Assembly: GCA_963721585.1 (NCBI GenBank)
Contig: CAVRJN010000002.1
Coordinates: forward strand, 71,246-135,245
DNA length: 64,000 nucleotides
DNA from: Bog-473 sp963721585
GTDB lineage: Bacteria > Actinomycetota > Acidimicrobiia > Acidimicrobiales > RAAP-2
Direction of reading: 5' to 3'
The first letter of the stretch is position 1. Each line of letters opens with the position of its first letter. A program made the translations under genes and the position numbers. The notes under the pieces were generated by a model. That model worked only from the letters and a program-made list of their open reading frames with translations. It was not told the DNA's origin and searched no databases. Below, piece by piece: positions 36,264 through 45,797 of this stretch.

Positions 36264-39091
36264 GACACCGCCAGCCGCTGGTGCGTCGCACCGAGGTACG
36301 CCGTCGACACGGTCTCGTTGTGGCGGATCTCTTCCGGGGTGCCGTGCGCGATCAGCGCGCCGAAGTCGAGCACGTCGATGGTGTCGCACAAGTTCAACAC
36401 GAGGCTCATGTCGTGGTCGACCAGCAGGATCGTGACCCCGCTGTCGCGCACCGCCCGCAAACGTTCGGACAGCCACAGGCTCTCCGTGCTGTCGAGGCCC
36501 GCCGCCGGCTCGTCGAGCAGCAGCAGCCGGGGCGATCCGGCCAGGGCCCGGGCCACCGACACGAGCTGGCGCTGGCCCTGGGACAGCGTGGAGACCTGCA
36601 GCTCGCGCATGTCCGACAACCCGAGGTCATGGAGGATCCGGCTCAGTTCGCCGGCGTCACCGGCCGTGGCCCGCTGTTGGCCGACCAGCACGTTCTCCTC
36701 CACCGTCAGGTCGTCGGCCACGCCGGCGAGCTGGAAGGTGCGGGCCAGGCCCAAGCCCGCTCGGAGGTGGGGTGAGCGTCCGCCGATGTCCTGCCCGTCC
36801 AAGAGCACGGTGCCCTCGCAGCCACAGAATCCGCACAGCGCATCGATCGTCGTCGTCTTGCCGGCGCCGTTGGGCCCGATCAGACCGACGATCTGGCCCT
36901 CGTCCACCGAGAGGTTCACGTCGTCGACGGCGGTGACGCCGCCGTAGCGCACGGTGAGGTTCCGCACCTCGAGCAACGGCTCACCCCCCGAGGTCATTGC
37001 ACTCGGGGTCGTGGACAGCGCCGCCGCGCCAGCGATACGTCCGGTCGTCCCGAACTCCGGAGTCACCAACGGCACGGACGCGCGTGCCTGAGATGCAGCC
37101 GGCCCTGTCGCCGACACGGTCGCCACCAGCGCGCCCTGTGGCCGGGCCCGCGCCCCCTTCGTGCGCTGTTGCTCGAGGAACAAATGCGTCGGCCCGACGA
37201 CACCCTCGGGATTGAAGATCACGGTCAGGATCACGCCGATACCGGCGACGACGCCGTACCAGTTGTCGACGCCACCGCTGCCGACCCCCGAGGAGATCAG
37301 CGCCACCAGCAGGCCGCCCGACGAGATCATGCCGGCGAGGATGCCGCCGCTCACCGACGTGATGCCCGCCACCACGACGATGGAGAAGGCGACCAGCCCG
37401 AGGAAGGCGTCGAAGTCCTGGAACGTCACGTTGCCCAACTGGTACGCCAGCAGCGATCCGCCCAGCCCGGCGATGAACGCCCCGATGGCAAAGCCGATGA
37501 GCTTGACCCGCACCACGTTGATGCCGGCGGCCGCGGCCGAGCGCTCGTCCGAGCGCACAGCGAGCATGGCGGTACCCAAGCGGCTGGTGCGCAGCCAGCT
37601 CACCCCCAACGCGACGAGGACCAGCACGACGAGACACAGAATGCCGAAGGCGGGGCGTGGGAAGTCCTTGCCCGACCCGATGCCCAGGTTCATGCCGAAG
37701 AGGCGCGGGGTCGGAATGTTCAGTCCGGACGCTCCGCCGTCGAGGGAGTTGTTGTTGAACCAGATGGCTTCGACGCCCGCGGCGAACGTCAACGTGACGA
37801 CGCCGAGCATGAGTCCGCGCACGCGCAGGGCCGGGATGCCGATCACGACGCCGGCGGCGGCGGCGACCAGTGCAGAAAGGATCGGCGCAATCGGGAAGGG
37901 AATGCCCCACGAGGTGGCGAACGTGCTGAGGATGTAGGCGGACACGCCGGCCAGGGTGAGCTGCGCCAGGGAGATCTGGCCGGTGTAGCCCGTCACCACC
38001 ACGAGCGAGAGCGAAATCACGCCGGTGATGAAGCTGGCGTAGAGGGCGGCGCGGTCGTTGCCGGTGAAGAGGTAGATGGCCGCGACGCCGACCGCCGTCC
38101 CCACGATGGCGGTGGCGATGCGCCAGTGCGGACGCGGGGCGCGCCCGAGCGTGACCTGCATGAGCGTGCCGCGGCTCGGCATCGCCTGGCCGCGCACGGC
38201 CAGCACGACGAGCACCAGGATGAGGGGGATCAGCTCGCCGGCGCCGGCCGGGAAGTCCGGGTGGACGCCGTTGACGTAGACCGAGAGCGACTCGAGCGCG
38301 CCGATGCCCAGCCCGGCGGTGATGGCCCAGCCGAGCGAGTGGAAGCGCCCGACCACCGCCGCGGCGAGCGCCGGCACGATGAACAGCGTGTAGGTCCCCG
38401 GCTGCAGCGGGACGAGCGGGGCGATCAGGACGCCGGCGATGCCGGAAACGACGAAACTGATGACCCAGTTGACCAGTGCGATGCGGTCAGGTGAGAGGCC
38501 GCTGACCAGCGCGCCCACCTCGGTCTCGGCCGTGGCTCGGGTGGCCAGGCCGAAGCGGGTCAAGCGGAAGACGACGGTCAGCACAATGCCCAGGGCGATG
38601 ATCGTGCCGGCCAGCAGCAGGCGGTCCGTGGAGATGCTGACGCCGAGGAAGCTGACGTGGTTCTGCGGGAAGATCGGGTTGACCAGGACGACCTGCGTGC
38701 CGACCTGGTAGGTGACGACGGCGGTGAGCACGCCCATGAGGCCGATGGAGGCGACGGCCTTGGCGACGGGCCGGTGGTTGCGCAGCGGCCGGAAGACGAG
38801 CAGGTAGACGACGGCACCCATCACCGCCTGAACGGCCAGCGTTATCAGGAGCGCAGGCCAGAAGCCCAGGTCCGACCCCACGCTGACGGTGGGCCCGATG
38901 CCCGGAATCGGGATGAGCAGCTGCCCGTTGCGCAGCAGCGAGTAGGTGTACGCGGCGTAGAGGGCCTGGGCGCCGGTGGCGAAGTTGAGCACTCCCGACG
39001 AGCGGTAGGTGACGACGAGCGCCATGGCCAGCGCCGCGAAGACGCCGCCGTTGCCCAGCCCGAGGAGGAGGAACTCGATGTAGGTGTTCAC
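36260..39091 (-). CDS. LivH-LivM-LivG fusion: two permeases and an ATPase in one chain
   Basis: 943 residues from the GTG at 39091 (VNTYIEFLLLGLGNGG); GTG at 39112 would add seven. Residues about 1-300 are LivH-like (VVTYRSSGVLNFATGAQALY, eight or so helices). Residues about 310-640 are LivM-like (VVVTGYTGQISLAQLTLAGV, TLTFAAGVEAIWFNNNSLDG, IFNPEGVVGP). A Pro/Ala/Thr linker covers about 650-700. Residues about 705-943 are LivG-like, with Walker A LIGPNGAGKTTTI near 735, signature LSQGQRQLVSVARAL and Walker B RLLLLDEPAAGLD. The reading frame is open throughout, and each junction retains ordinary linker sequence. LivM-LivG fusions are known; a three-part fusion is less usual. It would need only LivF and the binding protein to make a complete importer. 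Confidence 0.9.
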   Translation of the reverse strand: MNTYIEFLLLGLGNGGVFAALAMALVVTYRSSGVLNFATGAQALYAAYTYSLLRNGQLLIPIPGIGPTVSVGSDLGFWPALLITLAVQAVMGAVVYLLVFRPLRNHRPVAKAVASIGLMGVLTAVVTYQVGTQVVLVNPIFPQNHVSFLGVSISTDRLLLAGTIIALGIVLTVVFRLTRFGLATRATAETEVGALVSGLSPDRIALVNWVISFVVSGIAGVLIAPLVPLQPGTYTLFIVPALAAAVVGRFHSLGWAITAGLGIGALESLSVYVNGVHPDFPAGAGELIPLILVLVVLAVRGQAMPSRGTLMQVTLGRAPRPHWRIATAIVGTAVGVAAIYLFTGNDRAALYASFITGVISLSLVVVTGYTGQISLAQLTLAGVSAYILSTFATSWGIPFPIAPILSALVAAAAGVVIGIPALRVRGLMLGVVTLTFAAGVEAIWFNNNSLDGGASGLNIPTPRLFGMNLGIGSGKDFPRPAFGILCLVVLVLVALGVSWLRTSRLGTAMLAVRSDERSAAAAGINVVRVKLIGFAIGAFIAGLGGSLLAYQLGNVTFQDFDAFLGLVAFSIVVVAGITSVSGGILAGMISSGGLLVALISSGVGSGGVDNWYGVVAGIGVILTVIFNPEGVVGPTHLFLEQQRTKGARARPQGALVATVSATGPAASQARASVPLVTPEFGTTGRIAGAAALSTTPSAMTSGGEPLLEVRNLTVRYGGVTAVDDVNLSVDEGQIVGLIGPNGAGKTTTIDALCGFCGCEGTVLLDGQDIGGRSPHLRAGLGLARTFQLAGVADDLTVEENVLVGQQRATAGDAGELSRILHDLGLSDMRELQVSTLSQGQRQLVSVARALAGSPRLLLLDEPAAGLDSTESLWLSERLRAVRDSGVTILLVDHDMSLVLNLCDTIDVLDFGALIAHGTPEEIRHNETVSTAYLGATHQRLAVS

Positions 39092-39112
39092 CGTGACGGC
39101 CCCGGACCACAC

Positions 39113-39485
39113 TCCCGACCCGGCCCCGTCCGGCGGGTCGGCCCGGGACGACCCTCGTGCTGCTCCCCCCGGGAGTGGATCACAGATTAAGGATACTCAA
39201 ATACGACCCCCGTCGCACGGCCGGTGGACGATTTCCGACTGCCCGGAGAGGGGAACCCAGGGCGCCCCAAGCGTCGCCGTCCGTGCAACTTCCGCCCAAT
39301 TCCTGGATCCCCCCTGGTCGGGTCGATCCCATTTTCCCAAGCCCCCTAAAGGCTGCGGCGAGGCGCGACGAAACCCCTATGAAGTCGTTTCCAGGCATGG
39401 CCGAGCTCTGCCCTGTTCGACTCAGTGGGGGGCCTGGCAATTGGCGAGGCACCCGCCGCTCGCAGCGCGGGAGAGGGGGCACCAC
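39113..39485. other. Divergent intergenic region, no gene seen
   Basis: The 373-base gap separates the Liv fusion gene from the diguanylate cyclase gene. The only AT-rich island, about 39181-39207 (ACAGATTAAGGATACTCAAA and following bases), probably holds promoters for one or both directions, but no paired -35/-10 is convincing. A ribosome site GAGAGGGGG lies at 39471-39479. I looked for a c-di-GMP riboswitch and did not find its conserved core. Confidence 0.4.
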
Positions 39486-40907
39486 ATGGTCACCGAGGAC
39501 GAGTGGTCCGGAGAGGTAGCGCGGTCAGCCCGGTTCCGCTTGATCAGCCCCGTCATCGCCCTCGGTGCCTTTGCCCTGATCTTCGTCCCCTGCATGATGG
39601 CCGGTCAGGCGCTTGCCTCGGGCATCTATGCCGACCTGGTGGCGGTCGGCATCCTCATGGGCATCATGTTCCCGCTGGCCTTCGTGCTGGTGGCCCTGGG
39701 CGAGCGCAACCAGCGGCGCACCGACGAGAAGGTCCGCGACCTCAACGCGGAGTTGAGCAGCGCCGTGGCCGACGCCGAACGGCTGAACGTGGAGCTGAGC
39801 GAAGCCATGTCGCACGCCGACCGCCAGGCCGAGATCCGCGATGCCCAGGTCCAACGACAGCGCTTCGAGAGTCGCCTGGCCAACGCACTCGACATGGCCG
39901 AAGGCGAGCCCGAGGTCATTGAGGTCATTGAACGGTCCTTCTCGACCGTGTTGCCCGAGGCCCCGGCCGAACTGCTCCTGGCCGACAACAGCCATGCGCA
40001 CCTCCACCGCATGGCGGCCGTCGGTCCCGAGGGAAAGCCGCCGAGTTGCGGCGTCGATTCTCCTGACCGCTGCCCGGCGGCGCGCCGCGCCCAGATCCAG
40101 GTCTTCGCCGACAGCGACCACCTCGACGCGTGCCCGAAGCTGCGCAACCGCCCGGAGGGCCGCCTCTCGGCCCTCTGCGTGCCCGTGTCCATCATGGGCC
40201 GCACGGTGGGCGTGATCCACGCCACCGGTGAGGCGGGAGCAAACGTGGAAGACGATCGCGTCGACGACCTGGCCACGCTGGCCAAGCTGGCGGGGGCGCG
40301 CATCGGCCTGCTCAGGGTCATGGCCGAGACGCAGCTGCAGGCCTCGACGGACACGCTCACCGGGCTGCTGAACCGGCGGTCCTTCTCCCAGCGGGTCGAC
40401 GCGATCCCGTCACACCTCTACCCGGTCGCCATGGCCATGGCCGATCTCGACCACTTCAAGGTCCTCAACGACACCTACGGGCACGAAACCGGGGACCGGG
40501 CGCTGCGGCTCTTCAGCCGTGTCCTGCGCGATTCGCTGCGGGCCAGCGATGTGGCCTCACGCTACGGCGGCGAGGAGTTCGCAGTCGCCTTCCCGGACTG
40601 CTCCGCTGTCGACGCGGCGCGGGCGCTCAACACCGTGCGCGCGCAACTCGATGCCGCCATCACCGTCGGGGGGCTCCCCAAGTTCACCGTGAGCTTCGGC
40701 GTGACCGAGTGCGAACCGGGCGAGGAGCTGGCGACGATTCTGCGCCGGGCCGACGACGCCCTGCTGCAGGCGAAGCACGAGGGACGCGACCGGGTCGTCC
40801 TGCACGACACGATGGGCGAGACGGCGCTGGCGCCAACCGGAGGACGCGAGGGCGTCATCCCGTTGCTCGAGGACGACTACGAGGGTGTGTTTCAGTCGAT
40901 GGACTGA
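39486..40907 (+). CDS. Membrane diguanylate cyclase with a GAF-like sensor
   Basis: 473 residues from ATG 39486 with a good ribosome site. Two membrane helices (LISPVIALGAFALIFVP and DLVAVGILMGIMFPLAFVLV, about residues 18-75) are followed by a coiled coil (about 80-125). A GAF-like domain (about 130-285) carries CGVDSPDRCPAARR and HLDACPKLRN Cys motifs, which might bind a metal or sense redox. The GGDEF domain (about 300-440) begins TDTLTGLLNRRSF and has active site RYGGEEF (GGEEF at 361-365). The inhibitory I-site R352-A-S-D355 lies exactly five residues before it. It should make c-di-GMP from two GTP and be feedback-inhibited. Its end overlaps the convergent ligase gene by 16 bases. Confidence 0.93.
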   Translation: MVTEDEWSGEVARSARFRLISPVIALGAFALIFVPCMMAGQALASGIYADLVAVGILMGIMFPLAFVLVALGERNQRRTDEKVRDLNAELSSAVADAERLNVELSEAMSHADRQAEIRDAQVQRQRFESRLANALDMAEGEPEVIEVIERSFSTVLPEAPAELLLADNSHAHLHRMAAVGPEGKPPSCGVDSPDRCPAARRAQIQVFADSDHLDACPKLRNRPEGRLSALCVPVSIMGRTVGVIHATGEAGANVEDDRVDDLATLAKLAGARIGLLRVMAETQLQASTDTLTGLLNRRSFSQRVDAIPSHLYPVAMAMADLDHFKVLNDTYGHETGDRALRLFSRVLRDSLRASDVASRYGGEEFAVAFPDCSAVDAARALNTVRAQLDAAITVGGLPKFTVSFGVTECEPGEELATILRRADDALLQAKHEGRDRVVLHDTMGETALAPTGGREGVIPLLEDDYEGVFQSMD

Positions 40908-42398
40908 CCGGATCCGGACAGCTCGTCGCGCAACACCCGCCGCAGGAGCTTCCCCGTCTGCGAGTAAGGCAGCTCTTCCCGGAAGGCGACCACGCCGGGC
41001 ATCTTGGTGGAGCGCAACCGCTCCCTGACCCAGACCTGCAGCTCGGTCTCGGAGGCCTCGCCGCCCGCGTGCAGCACGACCACGGCCGCCACCGCCTCGC
41101 CCCACTCGGCGTCGGGGATGCCGATGACCGCCGCCTCGGCGACCGCGGCGTGCGCCATGAGCACTTCCTCGATCTCCCCCGGCGAGATGTTCTCCGCCCC
41201 CCGCACGATGACGTCGTCCAGGCGCCCGTCGACGTAGAGGAAGCCGTGCACGTCGAACCAGCCGGCGTCACGCGTGCGGAACCAGCCGTCGTCGGTGAGC
41301 GTTGTCTGCCCGACGTACTCGCCTGCGACCTGCTCGCCGCGTACCCAGATCTCGCCCTTCTCGCCGGGTGGGAGGGGCGCCTCGTCGATGTCGCGCACCT
41401 CCACCTCGAGGGACGGGAGGGGTCGCCCGACCGAACCCAGCCGCGCCCGGATGGTCGGGTCGTCACTGGCGAAGGCCTCGCGGTGCTCGTCGGGGGTGAG
41501 CATGGCGATGGTGGAACTGGTCTCCGTCAGCCCATAGGCGTTGACGAGGTCGATGTGGGGCATGTCCGTCAGGGTGCGCTCGACCAGCTCGAGCGGCATG
41601 CGACCGCCGCCGTAGGAGAGGTGGCGCAGCGCCGGCAGCTCGACGTGGCCTTCCTCGAGCGCACTGAGGATCCGTCCCAACATGGTCGGCACCACCATGG
41701 CGTGTGTGATGTGCTCGGACGCCGCCAGCTGCACCCACGACGTGGCCTCGAAGGCCGGCAGGTACATGATGCGCCGTCCCGCGTACAGCGAGCTCAACAC
41801 CGCTGCGATGCCGGCGATGTGGTACGAGGGGACGCAGATCAGCTGCGCCTCGGTCGGCTCGCAGCCGAGGAACTCGACGCTCGAGATGATGTACGAGACG
41901 AGATGCCGGTGACGCAGGATCGCCGCCTTGGGCTCCGACGTGGTGCCGCTCGTGAAGAGCAGCACGGCGATCTCCTCGGGGTCGACGAAGGGATGCTCGC
42001 CGGTGACGGGCTCGGCGATGGCCGCCTCGAACGTCGTCCTTGGTGATGACGTTGGTGGCGCCGACGGCAGCGAGGCGCGCCACCTCCTCGTCGTCGGCGA
42101 TCATCACGCCGCCCTTGACGCGGGCGAGGATGCCGCGGAGCTGCTCGTCGGGGGCGCGGTAGTTGAGCGGGGCGAAGGGCACGCCCGCCAGTGCGGCACC
42201 GAAGAGCGCCACCGGCAGCGTGTCGGAGTTCAGGCCGAAGTAGCCGACGATCTCGGCACCGCTCTTCTCGAAGTAGACGGCGGCCCGGCGGGCCCGCTCG
42301 AGAAGGTCGGCGGTGGTGATGCCGCCGTCGTGGGAGCCGAGGACGATGCGCTCGGGGTCACCCTCGGCCGCCATTTCGAGCAGCATGGCGATGTTCAC
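40892..42398 (-). pseudogene. AMP-forming acyl-CoA synthetase, one frameshift
   Basis: ANL ligase read from the GTG at 42398 (VNIAMLLEMAAEGDPERIVL), preceded by AGAGGGGGA. The N-terminal part runs in frame to ITKDD near 42035. An extra base at about 42031-42033 then shifts the frame, and the family sequence continues one base on: FEAAIAEPVTGEHPF, LLFTSGTTSEPKAAI (P-loop), NAYGLTETSSTIA, WFRTRDAGWFDVHGFLYVDG and YSQTGKLLRRVLRDEL. Repaired length is about 501 residues. Genuine disruption or a sequencing error are both possible; similar insertions are frequent over the next 4 kb. Confidence 0.85.
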
Positions 42399-42447
42399 GA
42401 CGGGTTCCCCCTCTTTCCTTCTCTGTGGGGGCGGACGGCCCGGACGG

Positions 42448-42759
42448 TCAGTCCGAGGCGGGCAGCGGCTTGGCGCCCTTGACGGCCAGGACGGTCTCGC
42501 CCACCGAGATGGATCCCTCGCCCGCCTTGGTGCACAGCAGCTCCAGGCCGAGCTCGTCGTCGCTGTAGCGCTTGCCCAGCTGCGTGCCGCCGTCGAAGCC
42601 GGCCACGATGCTCTCGGACGAAGGCGCGGCATCGGCGGCCACGAAGGGGTGGCCCCCGCAGCGCAGGTCGACCGGATCTGCGGGCGCCTTCACCACGACG
42701 ACCTCGCAGGCGTCGGTCGCACTGCGCAGCCTCACTCCTGCCTTCAATTGGATCGCCAC
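42448..42759 (-). CDS. Small conserved-looking protein with a CGGHPF motif
   Basis: 103 residues from the GTG at 42759 (VAIQLKAGVRLRSATDACEV) preceded by GGGAAGGA. Compact beta-rich sequence with VVVVKAPADPVDLRCGGHPF, then YSDDELGLELLCTKAGEGSI. I do not recognise a named family with certainty; similar short proteins with a C-G-G-x-P motif occur beside CoA ligase genes in actinobacteria as far as I recall. Intact, 49 bases upstream of the ligase in the same direction, so probably co-expressed with it. Confidence 0.65.
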   Translation of the reverse strand: MAIQLKAGVRLRSATDACEVVVVKAPADPVDLRCGGHPFVAADAAPSSESIVAGFDGGTQLGKRYSDDELGLELLCTKAGEGSISVGETVLAVKGAKPLPASD

Positions 42760-42854
42760 CGCAGTCCTTCCCTGAGTCGTCGCGTGTCGTTCTGTTGCTC
42801 CCCCTGAAATCCGGGAGGAAAATTGGCATCCTATTCCGCCCGTGACGGGTGCTC

Positions 42855-42888
42855 CGCATCGAGTCGGAGCTCGCATCGAGTCGGAGCT
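42855..42888. repeat. Perfect 17-base tandem duplication in a gene-free gap
   Basis: CGCATCGAGTCGGAGCT occurs twice head to tail. The surrounding gap 42760-43111 contains no supported gene. It separates the small protein gene from the LLM gene and should hold the promoter of the former. Confidence 0.7.
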
Positions 42889-43111
42889 CCGCTCGAGGCC
42901 ACCTCCCGCGGCAGCATCCACCGAAATGCGTGCTGAGCACGGGCATTCGAGTGGAGGGGAGGATCACGATGGCCGACCCGGTGCGACCGTCCCGCGTCCC
43001 CGTGCACGGGCCTCAACTCCCCAGGGCGCCGGCTTCCGCCACCACCGGGATCGACGCCGTCGACGCTCTTCGAGCGCATAGAGGGCGACCCGGGGCCGGG
43101 CCGCTGAGACC

Positions 43112-44150
43112 TTACGAGGAGTCCCGCACCCGCCGGGCCAGTGCGCCCCACCGCTCGAACGTGCCGGGGTCCGCGACGACGTCGGATCCGGTGAAGTAGC
43201 TGACGACCCTGGTGGCTATTCCGCCGTACTTGGCCACGATCTTGTCGGCGATGTCGTCCCACGTGCCCTCGGTGACGAAGTTCTCCAGGAGGTCGTCGTC
43301 GATCTCGGCCGCCATCCCCGCAATGTCGCCGGCCCGCTGGCGCTCGCGGAGCAGGTCGGTCGTGTCCTCGCGGTCGAGCTGCTCGAAGATGAACGCGTAG
43401 TTGGGCGTCGATCCGTAGAACGCCACCTGCACGCGCGCCCGCTCGCGCCAGACGGCCCGCTCGGCTTCGGTGTCGCCCACGACCAGGAAGGCGGGGACGA
43501 TGACCTCGAGGTCCTCGACGCGGCGTCCGGAGCGGGCCGCGCCGGCCTCCAGGTTCGGCAGCACCGTCTCGCGCAGATAGGTCGGCGTGTTCAGCGGGTG
43601 GACGTGGACACCGTCCGCCACCTCGCCGGCCATGCGGAGCATCCAGGGGTTGACGGCGGCGACGTCGACCGGCGGGTCCGCGCAGTCGATGGGACCGGGC
43701 GCCCAGATGGGCGGGAGCAGCGAGAGGTTGTAGAACTCGCCCTCCACCGCCAGCGGCGCACCGGTGCGGAAGGACTCGAAGATCTGCTTCACGGCGAGGA
43801 CGTACTCGCGCAGCCGCGGTCCGGGATGGTCGAACTCGGACGCCGTAGCGGCGCTCGATGTGGGCCCGCACCTGCGATCCCAGACCCAGCCGGAAGCGGC
43901 CCCCGCTCGCCTCGGCCAGCTCCCACGCCGTCGCCGCCGTCACCATGGGGCTGCGCGGGAAGGCGACGGCGATCCCCGTCAGCACGTCGATGTCGGCCGC
44001 CACCGCCAGCGCGCCGCAGGTGAGGTACGCCGTGCGCCCCGCCTCCGTGACGACCAGCCCGGACAGTCCGGCCTCGGCGGCCCGGCGCCCGAGCTCGGCC
44101 GCCTGGCGGAGCGGCTGGGCCGGCAGCATGGCGTCGAACTTCAACGGCAC
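43112..44150 (-). pseudogene. LLM-class F420-dependent oxidoreductase, one frameshift
   Basis: From the GTG at 44150 the frame reads VPLKFDAMLPAQPLRQAAEL, TGIAVAFPRSPMVTAATAWE and GLGSQVRAHIERRYGV, matching the intact LLM enzyme at 21640-22644. At about 43838-43839 an extra base breaks the frame. The rest continues in the next frame as EFDHPGPRLREYVLAVKQIF, WMLRMAGEVADGVHVHPLNT and onward to the stop at 43112. Repaired length is about 345 residues. Likely F420-dependent oxidation or reduction in the same pathway as the PhyH and ligase genes. Confidence 0.85.
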
Positions 44151-44172
44151 GATGCCACCTGTCCGTGCCCGC

Positions 44173-44966
44173 TCACGCCGCCACCGGCGGCGTCGGCCGC
44201 CCGTTGCGGCGCACCGGCACCCAGTCGTTGGTCGACGGGAAGTACTCCTCGGAGTGGTCGACGGTGCCGGCCGCGGCGTAGTGGTACACCATGGCGGCGC
44301 GGATGCCGCCGGACTCGTTGTCCGTCGAGCAGTGCATCAGGTGGCTGTCGAAGACGAGCAGGTCGCCCGGATCCATCAGCACAGGCTCGGCGGCCTCCAT
44401 GTCGTGGTCGACGATCTCGAAGTAGCCGTAGTTGGCCCCCGGCCGGCGGTCCGGGACGTGCGTGTGCACCGGCTCGGCCTGCGAGCCGGGCAGCACGTGG
44501 AGGCATCCGTTGGCGAGGGTCGCCTCGGTCACGGCCAGCCAGACGCCGACGACCGGTCGCGCCGGCTCGAAGGGGAAGTAGAAGGAATCCTGGTGCCAGG
44601 GCTGTCCCCAGGCACCTGCCGTCTTGAAGATGAACTGCGACAGGAAGACGTCGATGTCGGGGGCGATCAGCTCCGCCACGACGTCGACGACGCCGGCCGA
44701 ATGCGCGAAGCGGGCGAAGACCGGGTCCCGGTGCAAGCGGAAGATCTTGGACACGCCGTCCTCGGGATGGTCCACCGGCAGGCCGGCCTTGTTGCTCTCC
44801 GGCAGCACCTTGACGCCGAGATCGCCGGCCAGGACCGGGTCCCGCACGACGGCGGTCACCCGGTCCAGCATGGCGCTGCACGTCTCGCGCCGGAGCGAAG
44901 CCGCCGATCCGGAAGAAGCCCCGCTCGGTCCACGACGGACTGCTGCGCGGCGGTGAGCACTGACAT
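44173..44966 (-). pseudogene. Phytanoyl-CoA dioxygenase family protein, two frameshifts near the start
   Basis: Starts at the ATG at 44966 (MSVLTAAQQSVVDRAG), overlapping the stop of the other PhyH gene (TGATG). Single extra bases near 44922 and 44897 break the N-terminus, where FFRIGGFA appears in one frame and ETCSAMLDRVTAVVRDPVL in the next. From about 44890 the frame is clean to the stop at 44173. The Fe(II)/2-oxoglutarate site is visible: HxD in GQPWHQDSFYFPF and the distal His in FDSHLMHCSTDNESGG. Repaired length about 263 residues. Would hydroxylate an acyl-CoA or related substrate. Confidence 0.85.
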
Positions 44967-45797
44967 CAGGCCATCGGCTCCGCGGGAGGATCGGGCAGCA
45001 CGCCGTGCGGGACGCGGCCAGGCGATCGGCGTGACGTCGCTGGCGATGACGGCTCCCATGGCGATGCCCGCCCGCTCCACCGCGGGGTGCGGGTAAGTAC
45101 CCCTCGCCCCGCGTGGACCCGTCGGCGAAGTAGATGGCGGTGTGCACCCGGCGGACGGTACCGGTCAGGTTGGCCCCGGCCAAGTGGAAGGTCAGGCCGT
45201 GGTGGAAGGCGACCGAGCCGGCCGGCACCTCGACGAACACCGGCGCGATCGCCTGCAGCTCGTCGCCGGGCGAGCGGGTCGTCTCCGAAGCCGCTGAAGA
45301 TGTCGACGAACTCGCGCACGCCGAGCCGGTGGCTGCCCGGGCAGGTAGCCCATCGCGCCGGTCTCGAGCGTCGAACCGTCGAAGGGGATCCAGGCCGTGA
45401 TCGTGTCGGTCTCGACGATGGGCCAGTAGGGGTGGTCCTGGTGGGGGTCCGTCTCCCGCCCGCCGGCCTCCTTGTAGAGCGCCTGGTCGTGCCAGATCCG
45501 GATCGCCTCGACCCCGAGCAGGCGGGCCGCCGCCTCGGCGATCACCGGATGGAAGGTCAGCGGCCGCACCTCGGGGCAGTCCTCCCACAGGTTCTGGCAC
45601 TGGGTGAAGCTCTGCTCGTAGCGCGACTTCTCGGCCAGGGTCCGGGCGTCGTGCCGGCTGCGCCGGGCGACCCCCTCGTCGACCGCGGCGCCGAAGTGCG
45701 CCAGCTCGTCGGCGGACAGCAGGTCCGGCACCACCACGAACCCGTCGCGCCGGAAGTCCTCGACGAGGCGCGGCGTGAGCGCGGTGACCGCGGTCAC
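44966..45797 (-). pseudogene. Phytanoyl-CoA dioxygenase family protein, four frameshifts
   Basis: From the GTG at 45797 (VTAVTALTPRLVEDFRRDGF) the frame is good through RETDPHQDHPYWPIVETDT (HxD iron ligands) to GAMGYLPG. Extra single bases near 45339, 45292, 45095 and 45011 then each shift the frame by one. The conserved pieces in order are SHRLGVREFVDIF, SPGDELQAIAPVFVEVPAGS with FHHGLTFHLAGANL (distal His), HPAVERAGIAMGAVIASDVT, and HGVLPDPPAEPMA ending at 44966. Correcting all four gives about 275 residues, normal for the family. Every piece is preserved at protein level, which argues for sequencing error more than old decay. Confidence 0.8.

Noticed and set aside
37169..38494. 441-codon plus-strand frame opposite the Liv fusion
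   Set aside because: Highly charged His/Asp/Arg-rich translation typical of the antisense of a membrane protein.
39208..39470. Possible c-di-GMP riboswitch before the diguanylate cyclase
   Set aside because: The conserved riboswitch core sequences were not found; only ordinary short hairpins.
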